Source of the DNA: Dermanyssus gallinae
Lineage: Eukaryota; Arthropoda; Arachnida; Mesostigmata; Dermanyssidae
NCBI GenBank assembly: GCA_003439945.1
Contig: QVRM01005618.1
Location: 58,636 to 122,635 of the forward strand
DNA length: 64,000 nucleotides
Direction: 5' to 3'
Of the stretch, positions 1 through 10,007 are shown one piece after another. The position numbers were made by a program, and so were the translations under genes. The notes beneath the pieces were generated by a model that was given only the letters and a program-made list of their open reading frames with translations, was not told the origin of the DNA and searched no databases. Within the stretch, counting starts at the first letter, position 1. Each line of letters opens with the position of its first letter.

Positions 1-247
1 CTTTCAATAGGCGACTACTTTAATCCAAGGGCCGGAGGTAAACCTATCAAATGTGTGTTCTATGCAAAGTGACAGCCTATGAGGTATACTTCTGGAATTG
101 TCGAAAGTTTAAAGACTAAAAGCATCCGGTGAATTTGTTTACCATTCCGGGGATAACCTCTACGTTCTAAAGCCGACCATAGGCAGCAGCGATGTGTACT
201 TTGCGGTGACGTGGGCTGACACGATGTAAACTAATAACAGTAAAAAC

Positions 248-248
<1 letters not shown>

Positions 249-292
<44 letters not shown>

Positions 293-339
293 AGCTCTGT
301 ATGCTTTGAGACATCCCAGAAAGAACGTTTATAATAATA

Positions 340-370
<31 letters not shown>
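249..370. repeat. Facing ATT and AAT microsatellites
   Basis: A run of ATT (about 249-291) is followed after some 40 bp by a run of AAT/ATA (about 331-370). The two runs are complementary, so the block can fold into a hairpin with a 40-base loop. The flanks (AACGTT before, AACGTTTAT after) are also similar. The region 1-2380 otherwise holds only a SINE and short (AT)n tracts; I see no convincing gene in it. Confidence 0.85.
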
Positions 371-929
371 ATTTGCTGCTTGGGTAGAAAGCGGGCTGGC
401 TGAAAAGTGGCAACATTCGTCATCGAGAGAGAAAATGAGAACAAAAAAACTAAGGCGTTTTTAGGAGGGTCTTCGCTAACGCTAGCGACAGGTGTCCGTC
501 CCATTTATCAGCAAGGGAGAAAACTCACCAGAAACCCAGTCAAATAACGGCTAGTCTACTTTAAACGAGAATACGACAAATCCTCTTCTTGTGCGTGTCA
601 GCGATACTGCACGACTAAGATACACTTTGTTTATATATATATAGTTACAAGGACTGCTGGGGAAACCCTAAATATCTCAACATGTCCGCTTATGCTGCCG
701 CTCTACGCGCCCCTGGCATAAAAGGGTAAATATGCGTATTTAGGTACACACAATTCCGTTCATCTTTATAAAATGATAGTAAATACAAAAATACGTATGC
801 AATCACTGATGACATCATTCTGCTTAGCTTTTAACACACCATATAAACCTTTTAAGCGATATCTCTCTTATGAGTAATCAATGTGTATCTATGCCTGCAC
901 GGTTCTAGCTAGCAAGTTTGAGCACAAAT

Positions 930-1180
930 GCGCAGATCGATCGGTCTAGGGGGCGGTTACTGCGTTAATCACGGCTGTCGTCTACCAGGGTGCCGCCGAT
1001 TCGATCCCCGTTGAGCTTTCTTGAAGCGATGCTCATTGAGAGCTGTGTGATAAACCATCCCGCTGAGAGTCAGCTGCCATGCTGCCACAAGGACCTTTGG
1101 GAAAACCCTAAATACATAACCATGTCGTCGGCCTTCGGTGCTTTGAAGATTTGCCTCACGGTAGGTTCCAAGCCCGTAGA
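930..1180 (+). mobile_element. tRNA-derived SINE, family B
   Basis: The head at about 940-1015 has a tRNA-like internal promoter: an A-box-like stretch (GTCTAGGGGGCGG) and a B-box-like stretch (CCGATTCGATCCCC). It is related to the minus-strand copy at 44103-44172, which shares the CTAGGGGGC start and the (C/G)GTTCGATCC block. The downstream body (about 1086-1125, ACAAGGACC..GGAAAACCCTAAATA) recurs at about 645-690 (ACAAGGACTG..GGAAACCCTAAATAT), which may be the tail of a second copy. The exact ends are not resolved. Confidence 0.55.
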
Positions 1181-1728
1181 GGACAGTCTAGATAGAGAAA
1201 AGTGATAGTCAATGCTCTAGTATCGTAAGGTATACTAATCGAATTTTCCGTTGCTTAATTATGTAACGGCATGGCGTTTACGTTCAACTATAACAACTTA
1301 AAGACTTAACTTCGAGAGCGAAATATGCTGTTCAACGCTCTAGAATTCATTAGACATTGTTGCGGGATTTCGTTGCTTAATTATTGAACGTACTGACTTC
1401 TATATTTAACTATAACAATCGCTAGCTTAATGAGAAGTTTATTCGCTCCCCACTTTCCGTTTGTAGGTAGCTTGTTTAAAGTAAAAACAATAATAGCATA
1501 TGTACAAAAATGATCTCAAACGAGACTGCCAAGAAAGTGCCGAATAGACAGGTCAATAAAACATTATTTAAGAAAACGAGTACTCTCTTCGATTGTGAAG
1601 ACATTAGGGCCGTGAAGACTGTTACGGGGAACTCTTGTAATGCTAGTAACAAAATAAGTTTTAGGGAGACGCGTAGAAATTTATTTATGGAGGGGTGACA
1701 TTCTATTTGAGATGAAAATGAAGGCATT

Positions 1729-1732
<4 letters not shown>

Positions 1733-1760
<28 letters not shown>
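1733..1760. repeat. (TA)n microsatellite
   Basis: A pure TA run of about 28 bp. A shorter one lies at about 2106-2123. Confidence 0.9.
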
Positions 1761-1763
<3 letters not shown>

Positions 1764-2418
1764 GTGTCTATCTTGTCAATCACATATTCCGATCGTGACT
1801 GACAGAAAGTATGCATTTCCGTGTTAGGCGTATTGCACTTACGGTCTTGCTTTAACAGCAACAAGGCTACCACCGACGGCAGTACTCTTTTCTGTCTAAC
1901 TACTTGCCATTGTATTTTTACTCATTACTGCGTATGGCACATGAAAACGTGTTATGTCAATCTTGTATTCCAAAATGTAGTTTGTTCACGTATTCCTTTC
2001 TTTATAACCGTAAGCAGGTCAAATTAACAGGTGTATCTGGATGACTTGCCCTATAGCAACAAAGACATCTTGAACTTACATAAATATGTAGCGTTTGCAT
2101 GATAGTATATATATATATATATACTAGGTAAACTAATCTAGAAAAGTAGGGAGACGATTTTACGATGCGGAAGCGCCTCACTTTTGTACCTCCACGCTGT
2201 CCTTCACGACCCTAGAAAGAGTCAACTTAAGTGCTAGATTTCTCCCTTCGCACCGGAAAAGCGTCGACGATCACTCTAAATGCTGTTTTCCGGCACAATA
2301 CGCGCGTCGTCACTAAAGTCGGGTACGTAGGCAATTTTCTACAAGATTTTATTAGACACCGCTATATGGTCTACGCTTTTCTGTGGTCTTTATGACCGCA
2401 CACAGGCGCAAAGTTATT

Positions 2419-2590
2419 GTGGTCGTTGTTGTTGTTGTTGCTGCTGCTGCTGCTGCTGCCGGCTTTGCCGGAACTGCGAAGTGCATTGTCTGCACGGTTG
2501 CATTGTCGGTGCGCTTCTGTAGTTGTTGTTGTTATTGCTGCTGCTGTTGTTGCTGCTGCTTTGGTTTTGTTGTTTCCGTTGTTACCGTTG
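2419..2590. repeat. GTT/GCT trinucleotide-rich tract
   Basis: Runs of GTTGTT, GCTGCT and related triplets lie directly upstream of the first duplication unit. Long ORFs here translate to poly-Ala, poly-Val, poly-Leu or poly-Cys according to frame, which marks them as repeat artefacts. The tract stops where the homology of unit 1 begins (2591). Confidence 0.8.
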
Positions 2591-2794
2591 CTGTTATGCA
2601 GCTATACACAGTCAAAATTCCCGATGTCCCCCGACGAACCTTTTGCCGCAGCTGGCCGACGATTCTTCTCTCATCCGCGTGGCGGCTCTTTCACCTCACT
2701 CCGCCACCGGAACCCCCGCCACCAGAACCCCCGCCACCAGGTGTAATAGCCCCCTCCGCTGCACGCACACACACACACGAGTCATCCGTACGCG

Positions 2795-2825
2795 TATAAA
2801 ACGGCATCACTGTCACTGTTCAGAC
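2795..2825 (+). promoter_or_regulatory. TATA box and initiator of glycine-rich gene copy 1
   Basis: TATAAAA at 2795-2801 is followed by TTCAGAC at about 2819-2825, an arthropod-like initiator 27 bp downstream. The element is conserved in all three units. A (CA)n run of differing length lies just upstream in each. The predicted transcript has a leader of about 180 nt before the ATG at 3004. Confidence 0.7.
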
Positions 2826-3003
2826 ATCAATCTCCGTCAGCGTCGAGACATCTTCAACCAACTGAGAAGTAGAAGGAAGAAGTGCCGAGGACGCCCGAAC
2901 ACCTCTAAAACAACAGCAGCAGCAGCCGCAACAACAGTAAGGCTCTACGGCACCAGGAATACAAGTGTAGTACCAGCAAGCAGCAGTCCTCCCCGACGGC
3001 AAA

Positions 3004-3354
3004 ATGAAGTTGCTCATTGCCCTCAGCGTTATTCTGGCCGTGCTCGGCTGTGCTCTGGCCGGCTATGGAGGCGGCTGGAGGGGCGGCTATGGGGGCGGCG
3101 GTGGCGGCTGGAGAGGCGGCTATGGCGGCGGCGGTGGCGGCTGGAGAGGCGGCTATGGAGGCGGCAGCGGCTGGAGGGGCGGCTATGGAGGCGGAAGCGG
3201 CTGGAGGGGCGGCTATGGGGCGGCGGAGGCGGCTGGAAGGGCGGCTATGGAGGCGGCTGGCGCGGCTGAGCCAACGACGGCTGAGCACAACAAAAAGCCC
3301 GTCGTAGCCGGTAGTCGAACTAACCGCAAGCTAACCTGCTCAGACCTGATCTGA
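3004..3354 (+). pseudogene. Secreted glycine-rich peptide, copy 1, frameshifted
   Basis: The ORF starts with a clear signal peptide, MKLLIALSVILAVLGCALA, then repeats of GGYGGGWRGGYGGG type. Copies 2 and 3 keep the Gly/Trp repeat to the stop after GGYGGGWRG. Here one G is missing from the run at about 3217-3221 (GGGGCGG against GGGGGCGG in copy 3). The frame then shifts to an Ala/Glu-rich tail and continues through the normally untranslated 3' region to TGA at 3352-3354, giving 116 residues instead of 87-88. The TATA box and leader are intact, so it may still be transcribed. Short secreted Gly-rich proteins of this kind occur in arthropods as cuticle, silk or antimicrobial peptides; I cannot tell which applies. 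Whether the altered tail is functional is unknown. Confidence 0.8.
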
Positions 3355-3359
3355 CCTCA

Positions 3360-4970
3360 GAATGGACCGATTGAATGAGTGACCCACCGACAACTGGCTG
3401 GTAACGGCCAATCTTAATCCAAATCCGGCCAATCTTGGCTGGTAACGGCGCGCCGTCGTCATCATCATCGTCATCATCATCAGAAGCGACTCGACGAAAA
3501 ACGACGAAACGAGATTATTTCTGTATATACTGTATACCCGCCATCGTCGCATTGACGTTGACGCCGCTAACAAGATGAATAACAAGAAGAACAAAGAACA
3601 AATACGAAAACAACAATATTGCATGATGGTATAAACGACGGACAATGCCGTGACAATGACGACAAGGTTCTTTATTTGGATAGCTAGAGTAGTTAGTTGC
3701 AGCAGCAGCAACAGTAGTAGCTAGCAGTTAAATATAGGCTGAAGCAGTCGAAGTAACCGATCATTGTAGTAAATATCGGTAAAGGTATGTATTCGCGTTG
3801 AATTCAAATTTTTGCGACAGTCTTCCGAAGCGATTGATTTGATTCTGGCGCATAAATTTGATTTAGCGCTTGCTAGGTTTATTCGAAGTAGGACGTAAAG
3901 GCGATCGGTTTAAAGCACAAAAGCAACCGTTGGAATCGCTCTCTATGTATTCTGTCTAGATCTAGCTCTCACGCGCAGCGGACACTGTTCGGACTCGTGA
4001 GTAGATGCTCCTAGACTCTGTAGCCAGCAGGTGCGTCGAGTCAGCACAAAATCGACGCGGAATTCGTACGCATTGAGCCAACACTCCAGGTAAAGCTTTG
4101 CTTACCCGTAACATCGAACAACGCCATCTGTTGCAGTAAAATTTTATGAGGTCTCAAGAGGTGAGCAGCGGATTTATTGGCAAGCTTTCTCGCTTTACCG
4201 GCCTAAAGTTCCAGTAAGTACAGTAGGACCTCGTCGTGGGATAGCTTAAACAAAGCTGCGTTTGCCGAAAGCTTCAGAGTAAAACTATCAGCAAACGAAA
4301 AAAACGACGAACGAACGCTGTCTCGAATCGCTATAGTTTTCATTTATTTGACAACCAGAGCTGTCAGCAAACACAAATGCTGCTGTTGTTGTCGTTAAAG
4401 GCGATAAAGCGAAATTTCGAGCGACCATAGAATCGAAAATATCGTAACGATTTTCACTGCTTGAAATCAGCCGATCTCATGGGAAGTTGGAAGGTCTACT
4501 AATATGGCGAGAACATACTTTTGTACGCGTTTGAATTATTTCACATAATTCCAACTGGCGTTAGAAATCGGATGCAATACGGATTTCTGTAAACGAGATT
4601 TGCGTTTGCTTTGGACTACGCAGTCGACTGCCGCAGTCGGCACCGGCGCTACGGTTCTTAGTAGTTTACATTTTTGAAGCACCTCATTAAGTCGGCGTAC
4701 CGATCTGTAAATTAAGGAATTTTACCACGTTTTTTGTTTGCTTTATGTGGCATACAATATTTAGGACAGGAGTGCATATTTTAAATTCGATTTGGCGTAA
4801 TAATAGCAACAGCAGTTGCTGCCATTAGAAGCCACCGCCACCGCGGGTAGTTTTAAACAGCTCTCTAACTGGCTCCTCGGCACCTTCGCTCGAATTAAAA
4901 AGTATTTGCATTGCCGCACAAGCACGCCAAGGCCTGTCAAGGCGACAAGGTTTATCCGTTAGGCGTTGTA
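3360..4970. other. Conserved non-coding part of unit 1
   Basis: About 1.6 kb downstream of the peptide gene is repeated in units 2 (about 8230-9870) and 3 (about 13130-14770). It contains a (CAT/CGT)n patch at about 3450-3480. I see no ORF conserved in frame across the three copies. No clear AATAAA lies close after the stop. Confidence 0.6.
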
Positions 4971-4971
4971 T

Positions 4972-5036
4972 ATCTTTTAGGCATAGCATATACCTAATGT
5001 ATTATACGGAAATAAACTTTAAAGATCTTTTAGGCA
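4972..5036. repeat. Small insertion between 12-bp direct repeats
   Basis: ATCTTTTAGGCA occurs at 4972-4983 and again at 5025-5036 around about 41 bp of AT-rich sequence. Unit 2 has the same arrangement (about 9859-9922). Unit 3 has only one ATCTTTCAGGCA, so the insertion happened in the ancestor of units 1 and 2. The direct repeat could be a target-site duplication of a very short retrotransposed tail. Confidence 0.6.
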
Positions 5037-5118
5037 TTGGCAGGGTTCGTTACAGGATGCGTACGGTCCTCTACCTCGAGAGTTGCCCCAAAGATGAAGC
5101 AGAAAACGTGCCGCGTGT

Positions 5119-6734
5119 GTGTGTACCGGACTAGATATTTTATGAACATTTAAAATCAAATCTTAGTACCATATGTCCAGTTTTAACAAGTCTTTTTAAT
5201 AAGTGCCTCAGTCAAGGTAAGATACCTGACGAGTGGAGCAAGAGTTTCTTGAACCCAATATATAAGCGGAAGGGAGACGCTACTGACCCGACAAATTACC
5301 GAGGGATCGCACTGACGAGCACTCTGTACAAAATACTTACATCACTTGTAGTGTCAAGGTTATATAACAGCGCCAAAGAAAAGCTACCCGCTGAGCAACA
5401 CGGATTCTTTCCCGGGAGATCAACCGAAGATGCTATTAACCTTCTGCTGAACTATGTGCAACAACGTCGCCAAAGTAAAAAAATGACGTATACCGCATTT
5501 ATAGATTTCAAGACAGCATTTAACTCTGTTCCAAGGGACCGTCTTTTAGAAATCATTCGTAGCCATTTTTAATATGCGGAGCAATGTACGACCTTATCCG
5601 GGACATGCTTCACTATAACTCCATCATAGTTAAGAACGGAGATCATTATGTCAACGACACCATAACGCAAACGGTAGGATTGGCCCAAGGAGATCCTGCA
5701 AGCCCATTCCTGTTTATAATGTACATAGCAACCCTATCGGATCTTCTACGCGATACAAAAGCTGCGCACGCCTTCTACGCAGATGACCTAGTCATCTTTG
5801 CCAAGTCGCGTGAACATCTGCAGTATTTCCTAAACATAACAGTTAATTGGTGCAAAGAGAACAGGCTAACAATCAACATAGATAAAACAAAAGTCCTTCG
5901 CTTTAGCCGAGAAGGGGCATACGCCGCAGCCGACCGCCGCATCAAAATTAATGGCATTGCATTGGAGATTGTCAACCACTTTTCTTATCTCGGCGTTACA
6001 CTGACACCAAGACTCTCTTTTAGCAGACATGTTGAAAAATTACTAGCGAAGGCGACAGCTACTGTCATGCTTCTCGGTGAACTTCGAGATATAGACTTGA
6101 AGACAGCGCTAAACATTTTCAGGCTAAAAATTGTCCCTATTATACGACACGGCCTGCCTGCAATAGCACCTTTTCTGACTGTAAGCGATCTGAAAAGGCT
6201 AGACCGTTTAAAGGCACTTTATATCAAGCGCGTGCTAGGTCTACCCAAAAACGCCTCTGCTACATTCGCTCTTGAACTATATCGCGAGCGAACCCTTACA
6301 GAGGACTTTGCCCTAGAGGGACTACTTCTTAGTGAAGCCGTACTCACAGTATATAGGGAGTTTCGGGAGATACGCAACGTGAAGTTTGTGACCAATAACT
6401 ATACGGACGGACCAGCGTTTTGTTCGGACAAATGGAAGAGAGGAGCCCAGAAGAACCGAGCACTAATTTGTCGAGTGACATGGCACGGATACCATCACCA
6501 CATGTGTTTGAGTGGACAGTGTTTTGAGGTCGATGGTTGTGTGTGTAGATTTTGTGGAATTTGTGATATTGATAGATACCATATACTTGTGTGCACCGAA
6601 ATAGACACAACGTCACTACAATCTCGTACACACTATATAGGATCAGTGTAGACTTCGCATAACATTAGATGTATACTGCTACAAATATTATGGTGAATAA
6701 ATAAATATGTATTACCATGTTAAAAAAAAAAAAA
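5119..6734 (+). mobile_element. 5'-truncated non-LTR retrotransposon in unit 1
   Basis: The insert carries a partial reverse transcriptase and ends in a poly(A) tail at 6722-6734. Flanks repeat AAAACGTGCCGC(G/A)TGTG at about 5103-5119 and 6731-6747, a target-site duplication. Unit 3 retains a single AAACGTGCCGCGTATGACACG-like site at about 14848, which is the empty allele. The same insert occupies the same site in unit 2, so it preceded the duplication of units 1 and 2. Confidence 0.9.
5173..6651 (+). pseudogene. Non-LTR reverse transcriptase, partial, frameshifted
   Basis: The reading frame is open from about 5173 and encodes reverse transcriptase palm motifs in order: NYRGIAL, AFIDFKTAFNSV (catalytic Asp), GLAQGDPASPFLF and FYADDLVIF (catalytic YADD). 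The C-terminus has a Cys/His motif, CRFCGICDIDRYHILVC, typical of the tail of several non-LTR clades. The endonuclease and ORF1 are missing through 5' truncation. One T is lost in the run at about 5566-5572 compared with unit 2, so the frame breaks there and resumes at 5584. The C-terminal end, unlike in unit 2, is intact to TAG. The clade cannot be fixed by eye; Jockey/I-like is a reasonable guess. Confidence 0.9.
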
Positions 6735-7359
6735 CGTGCCGCATGTGACACGTCCTCAGAATGCAGACTAGACGGCGACAAATTAATGATCGCAAAGCGG
6801 TCGCTTTTCGACGAAGGCGTGGTCGTCACGACTGCATTAAAAATTAGAGAATTACGAAAGTCGCATTCTGGTTAATACGTCGGGCTAAAAGGTCAAATGA
6901 TACATATAAGGATAGGCATACTTTATTATGCAATACATCCCGCGTAAATGCGGCGTCACCAGACTATGACTTAGTCGGAACTTATCGTCTGAGAACCGAG
7001 ACTGAAAGATACGCGAGAATCGCTCGATTCAGTGGGTTCAATGCGAGAGCGCACCAACGCTAAACTTTTCGACACAATAGCGAAAGTTGTGTACTAAGTG
7101 AGTAATCGAAGCGTGCCGGGACGCTGAGGCTAAGTACACGGCGGTGATCGGCCCACATTTAACATCAGAGGCTATCTAATTGTCAGAAAAAGGTTTAGCT
7201 GAGAAATCAAGTGATATCACGAGCAGAGTGTCACGCCATGAGTCTGAACAATATATGCTGCTCGTTATGACTTTTACTACGAACAGTATATAAGCATGAA
7301 AGTGCACAGGAATACATAAACTTGAACCATTTACAGTAGTTCCGAATAAACATATTACT

Positions 7360-7470
7360 CTCTGGGCTGACTCTCAACCAAGATTTAACGTCCATGGGAC
7401 TGCTTTTTCGCATTGCTTCATACACAGGACCCCCATAAATACAAATGTGCAACGGTGGGGCTCGAATCCG
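7360..7470 (-). mobile_element. SINE family A, truncated at unit 1/2 junction
   Basis: The SINE is recognised by TGACTCTCAACCAAGATTTAA, GGGACTGCTTTTTCGCATTG and GGGGCTCGAATCCG; the last is the B box read on the minus strand. The copy breaks off inside the B box at 7470, where unit 2 begins. The full-length relative lies at about 15483-15655. Confidence 0.75.
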
Positions 7471-7672
7471 CTGTTATGCAGCTATATACAGTCAAAATTC
7501 CCGATGTCCCCCGACGAACCTTTTGCCGCAGCTGGCCGACGATCCTTCTCTCATCCGCGTGGCGGCTCTTTCACCTCACTCCGCCACCGGAACCCCCGCC
7601 ACCAGAACCCCCGCCACCAGGTGTAATAGCCCCCTCCGCTGCACACACACACACACAAGTCATCCGTACGCG

Positions 7673-7702
7673 TATAAAACGGCATCACTGTCACTGTTCA
7701 GA
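7673..7702 (+). promoter_or_regulatory. TATA box and initiator of glycine-rich gene copy 2
   Basis: TATAAAA at 7673-7679 with TTCAGAC starting at about 7697, the same spacing as in copies 1 and 3. A (CA)n run precedes it. The leader of about 190 nt carries a short duplication (CAAGGCTCTA twice, about 7812-7837) not present in copies 1 and 3. Confidence 0.7.
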
Positions 7703-7890
7703 CATCAATCTCCGTCAGCGTCGAGACATCTTCAACCAACTGAGAAGTAGAAGGAAGAAGTGCCGAGGACGCCCGAACACCTCTAAAACAACAGCAGCAG
7801 CCGCAACATCAACAAGGCTCTACAACAAGGCTCTAAGCATCAGGAATACAAGTGTAGTACCAGCAAGCAGCAGTCCTCCCCGACGGCAAA

Positions 7891-8154
7891 ATGAAGTTGC
7901 TCATTGCTCTCAGCGTTATTCTGGCCGTGCTCGGCTGTGCTCTGGCCGGCTATGGAGGCGGCTGGAGGGGCGGCTATGGGGGCGGCGGTGGCGGCTGGAG
8001 AGGCGGCTATGGCGGCGGCGGTGGCGGCTGGAGAGGCGGCTATGGAGGCGGAAGCGGCTGGAGGGGCGGTTATGGAGGTGGAAGCGGCTGGAGGGGCGGC
8101 TATGGAGGCGGAGGCGGCTGGAAGGGCGGCTATGGAGGCGGCTGGCGCGGCTGA
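7891..8154 (+). CDS. Secreted glycine-rich peptide, copy 2, intact
   Basis: The 87-residue ORF has a signal peptide MKLLIALSVILAVLGCALA with likely cleavage after ALA. The mature chain consists almost only of Gly, Tyr, Trp, Arg and Ser in units such as GGYGGGWRGG and GGYGGGSGWRGG, ending GGYGGGWRG. No Cys remains after cleavage. The product should be exported from the cell. By composition it resembles glycine-rich cuticular, silk-gland or antimicrobial peptides of arthropods, but none of these roles is shown by the sequence. The start is set by the signal peptide and by conservation in the three copies. The gene appears intronless, with its own TATA promoter. Confidence 0.85.
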   Translation: MKLLIALSVILAVLGCALAGYGGGWRGGYGGGGGGWRGGYGGGGGGWRGGYGGGSGWRGGYGGGSGWRGGYGGGGGWKGGYGGGWRG

Positions 8155-10007
8155 GCCAACGACGGCCGAGCACAACAAAAAGCCCGTCGTAGCCGGTAGT
8201 CGAACTAACCGCAAGCTAACCTCAGACCTGATCTGACCTCAGAATGGACCGATTGAATGAGTGACCCACCGACAACTGGCTGGTAACGGCCAATCTTAAT
8301 CCAAATCCGGCCAATCTTGGCTGGTAACGGCGCGCCGTCGTCATCATCATCGTCATCATCATCATCAGAAGCGACTCGACGAAAAACGACGAAACGAGAT
8401 TATTTCTGTATATACTGTATACCCGCCATCGTCGCATTGACGTTGACGCCGCTAACAAGATGAATAACAAGAAGAACAAAGAACAAATACGAAAACAACA
8501 ATATTGCATGATGGTATAAACGACGGACAATGCCGTGACAATGACGACAAGGTTCTTTATTTGGATAGCTAGAGTAGTTAGTTGCAGCAGCAGCAACAGT
8601 AGTAGCTAGCTATTAAATATAGGCTGAAGCAGTCGAAGTAACCGATCATTGTAGTAAATATCGGTAAAGTTATGTATTCGCGTTGAATTCAAATTTTTGC
8701 GACAGTCTTCCGAAGCGATTGATTTGATTCTGGCGCATAAATTTGATTTAGCGCTTGCTAGGTTTATTCGAAGTAGGACGTAAAGGCGATCGGTTTAAAG
8801 CACAAAAGCAACCGTTGGAATCGCTCTCTATGTATTCTGTCTAGATCTAGCTCTCACGCGCAGCGGACACTGTTCGGACTCGTGAGTAGATGCTCCTAGA
8901 CTCTGTAGCCAGCAGGTGCGTCGAGTCAGCACAAAATCGACGCGGAATTCGTACGCATTGAGCCAACACTCCAGGTAAAGATTTGCTTACCCGTAGCATC
9001 GAACAACGCCATCTGTTGCAGTAAAATTTTATGAGGTCTCAAGAGGTGAGCAGCGGATTTATTGGCAAGCTTTCTCGCTTTACCGGCCTAAAGTTCCAGT
9101 AAGTACAGTAGGACCTCGTCGTGGGATAGCTTAAACAAAGCTGCGTTTGCCGAAAGCTTCAGAGTAAAACTATCAGCAAACGAAAAAAAAACGACGAACG
9201 AACGCTGTCTCGAATCGCTATAGTTTTCATTTATTTGACAACCAGAGCTGTCAGCAAACACAAATGCTGCTGTTGTTGTCGTTAAAGGCGATAAAGCGAA
9301 ATTTCGAGCGACCATAGAATCGAAAATATCGTAACGATTTTCACTGCTTGAAATCAGCCGATCTCATGGGAAGTTGGAAGGTCTACTAATATGGCGAGAA
9401 CATACTTTTGTACGCGTTTGAATTATTTCACATAATTCCAACTGGCGTTAGAAATCGGATACAATACGGATTTCTGTAAACGAGATTTGCGTTTGCTTTG
9501 GACTACGCAGTCGACTGCCGCAGTCGGCACCGGCGCTACGGTTCTTAGTAGTTTACATTTTTGAAGCACCTCATTAAGTCGGCGTACCGATCTGTAAATT
9601 AAGGAATTTTAGCACGTTTTTTGTTTGCTTTATGTGGCATACAATATTTAGGACAGGAGTGCATATTTTAAATTCGATTTGGCGTAACAATAGCAACAGC
9701 AGTTGCTGCCATTAGAAGCCACCGCCACCGCGGGTAGTTTTAAACAGCTCTCTAACTGGCTCCTCGGCAGCTTCGCTCGAATTAAAAAGTATTTGCATTG
9801 CCGCACAAGCACGCCAAGGCCTGTCAAGGCGACAAGGTTTATCCGTTAGGCGTTGTATATCTTTTAGGCATAACATATACCTAATGTATTATACGGAAAT
9901 AAACTTTAAAGATCTTTTAGGCATTGGCAGGGTTCGTTACAGGATGCGTACGGTCCTCTACCTCGAGAGTTGCCCCAAAGATGAAGCAGAAAACGTCCGC
10001 GTGTGTG

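Larger units (their letters stand above)
2591..7470. repeat. Tandem segmental duplication, unit 1
   Basis: A 4.9-kb unit begins at CTGTTATGCAGCTATA and ends at the SINE B-box sequence CTCGAATCCG, where unit 2 begins with the same CTGTTATGCA. It holds a glycine-rich peptide gene, about 1.6 kb of conserved non-coding DNA (3360-4970), a 38-bp insertion, a truncated non-LTR retrotransposon and a truncated SINE. By eye units 1 and 2 differ only by scattered substitutions and small indels. Confidence 0.95.

Noticed and set aside
2523..3307. Long Arg-rich and Ala-rich ORFs overlapping the glycine-rich genes on both strands
   Set aside because: They are other-frame readings of the GGC-rich repeat. 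Only the frame with the signal peptide is kept in all intact copies.
9088..9315. 75-residue minus-strand ORF in unit 2
   Set aside because: The frame is not kept in units 1 and 3, which differ by A-run length, so it is not under coding constraint.
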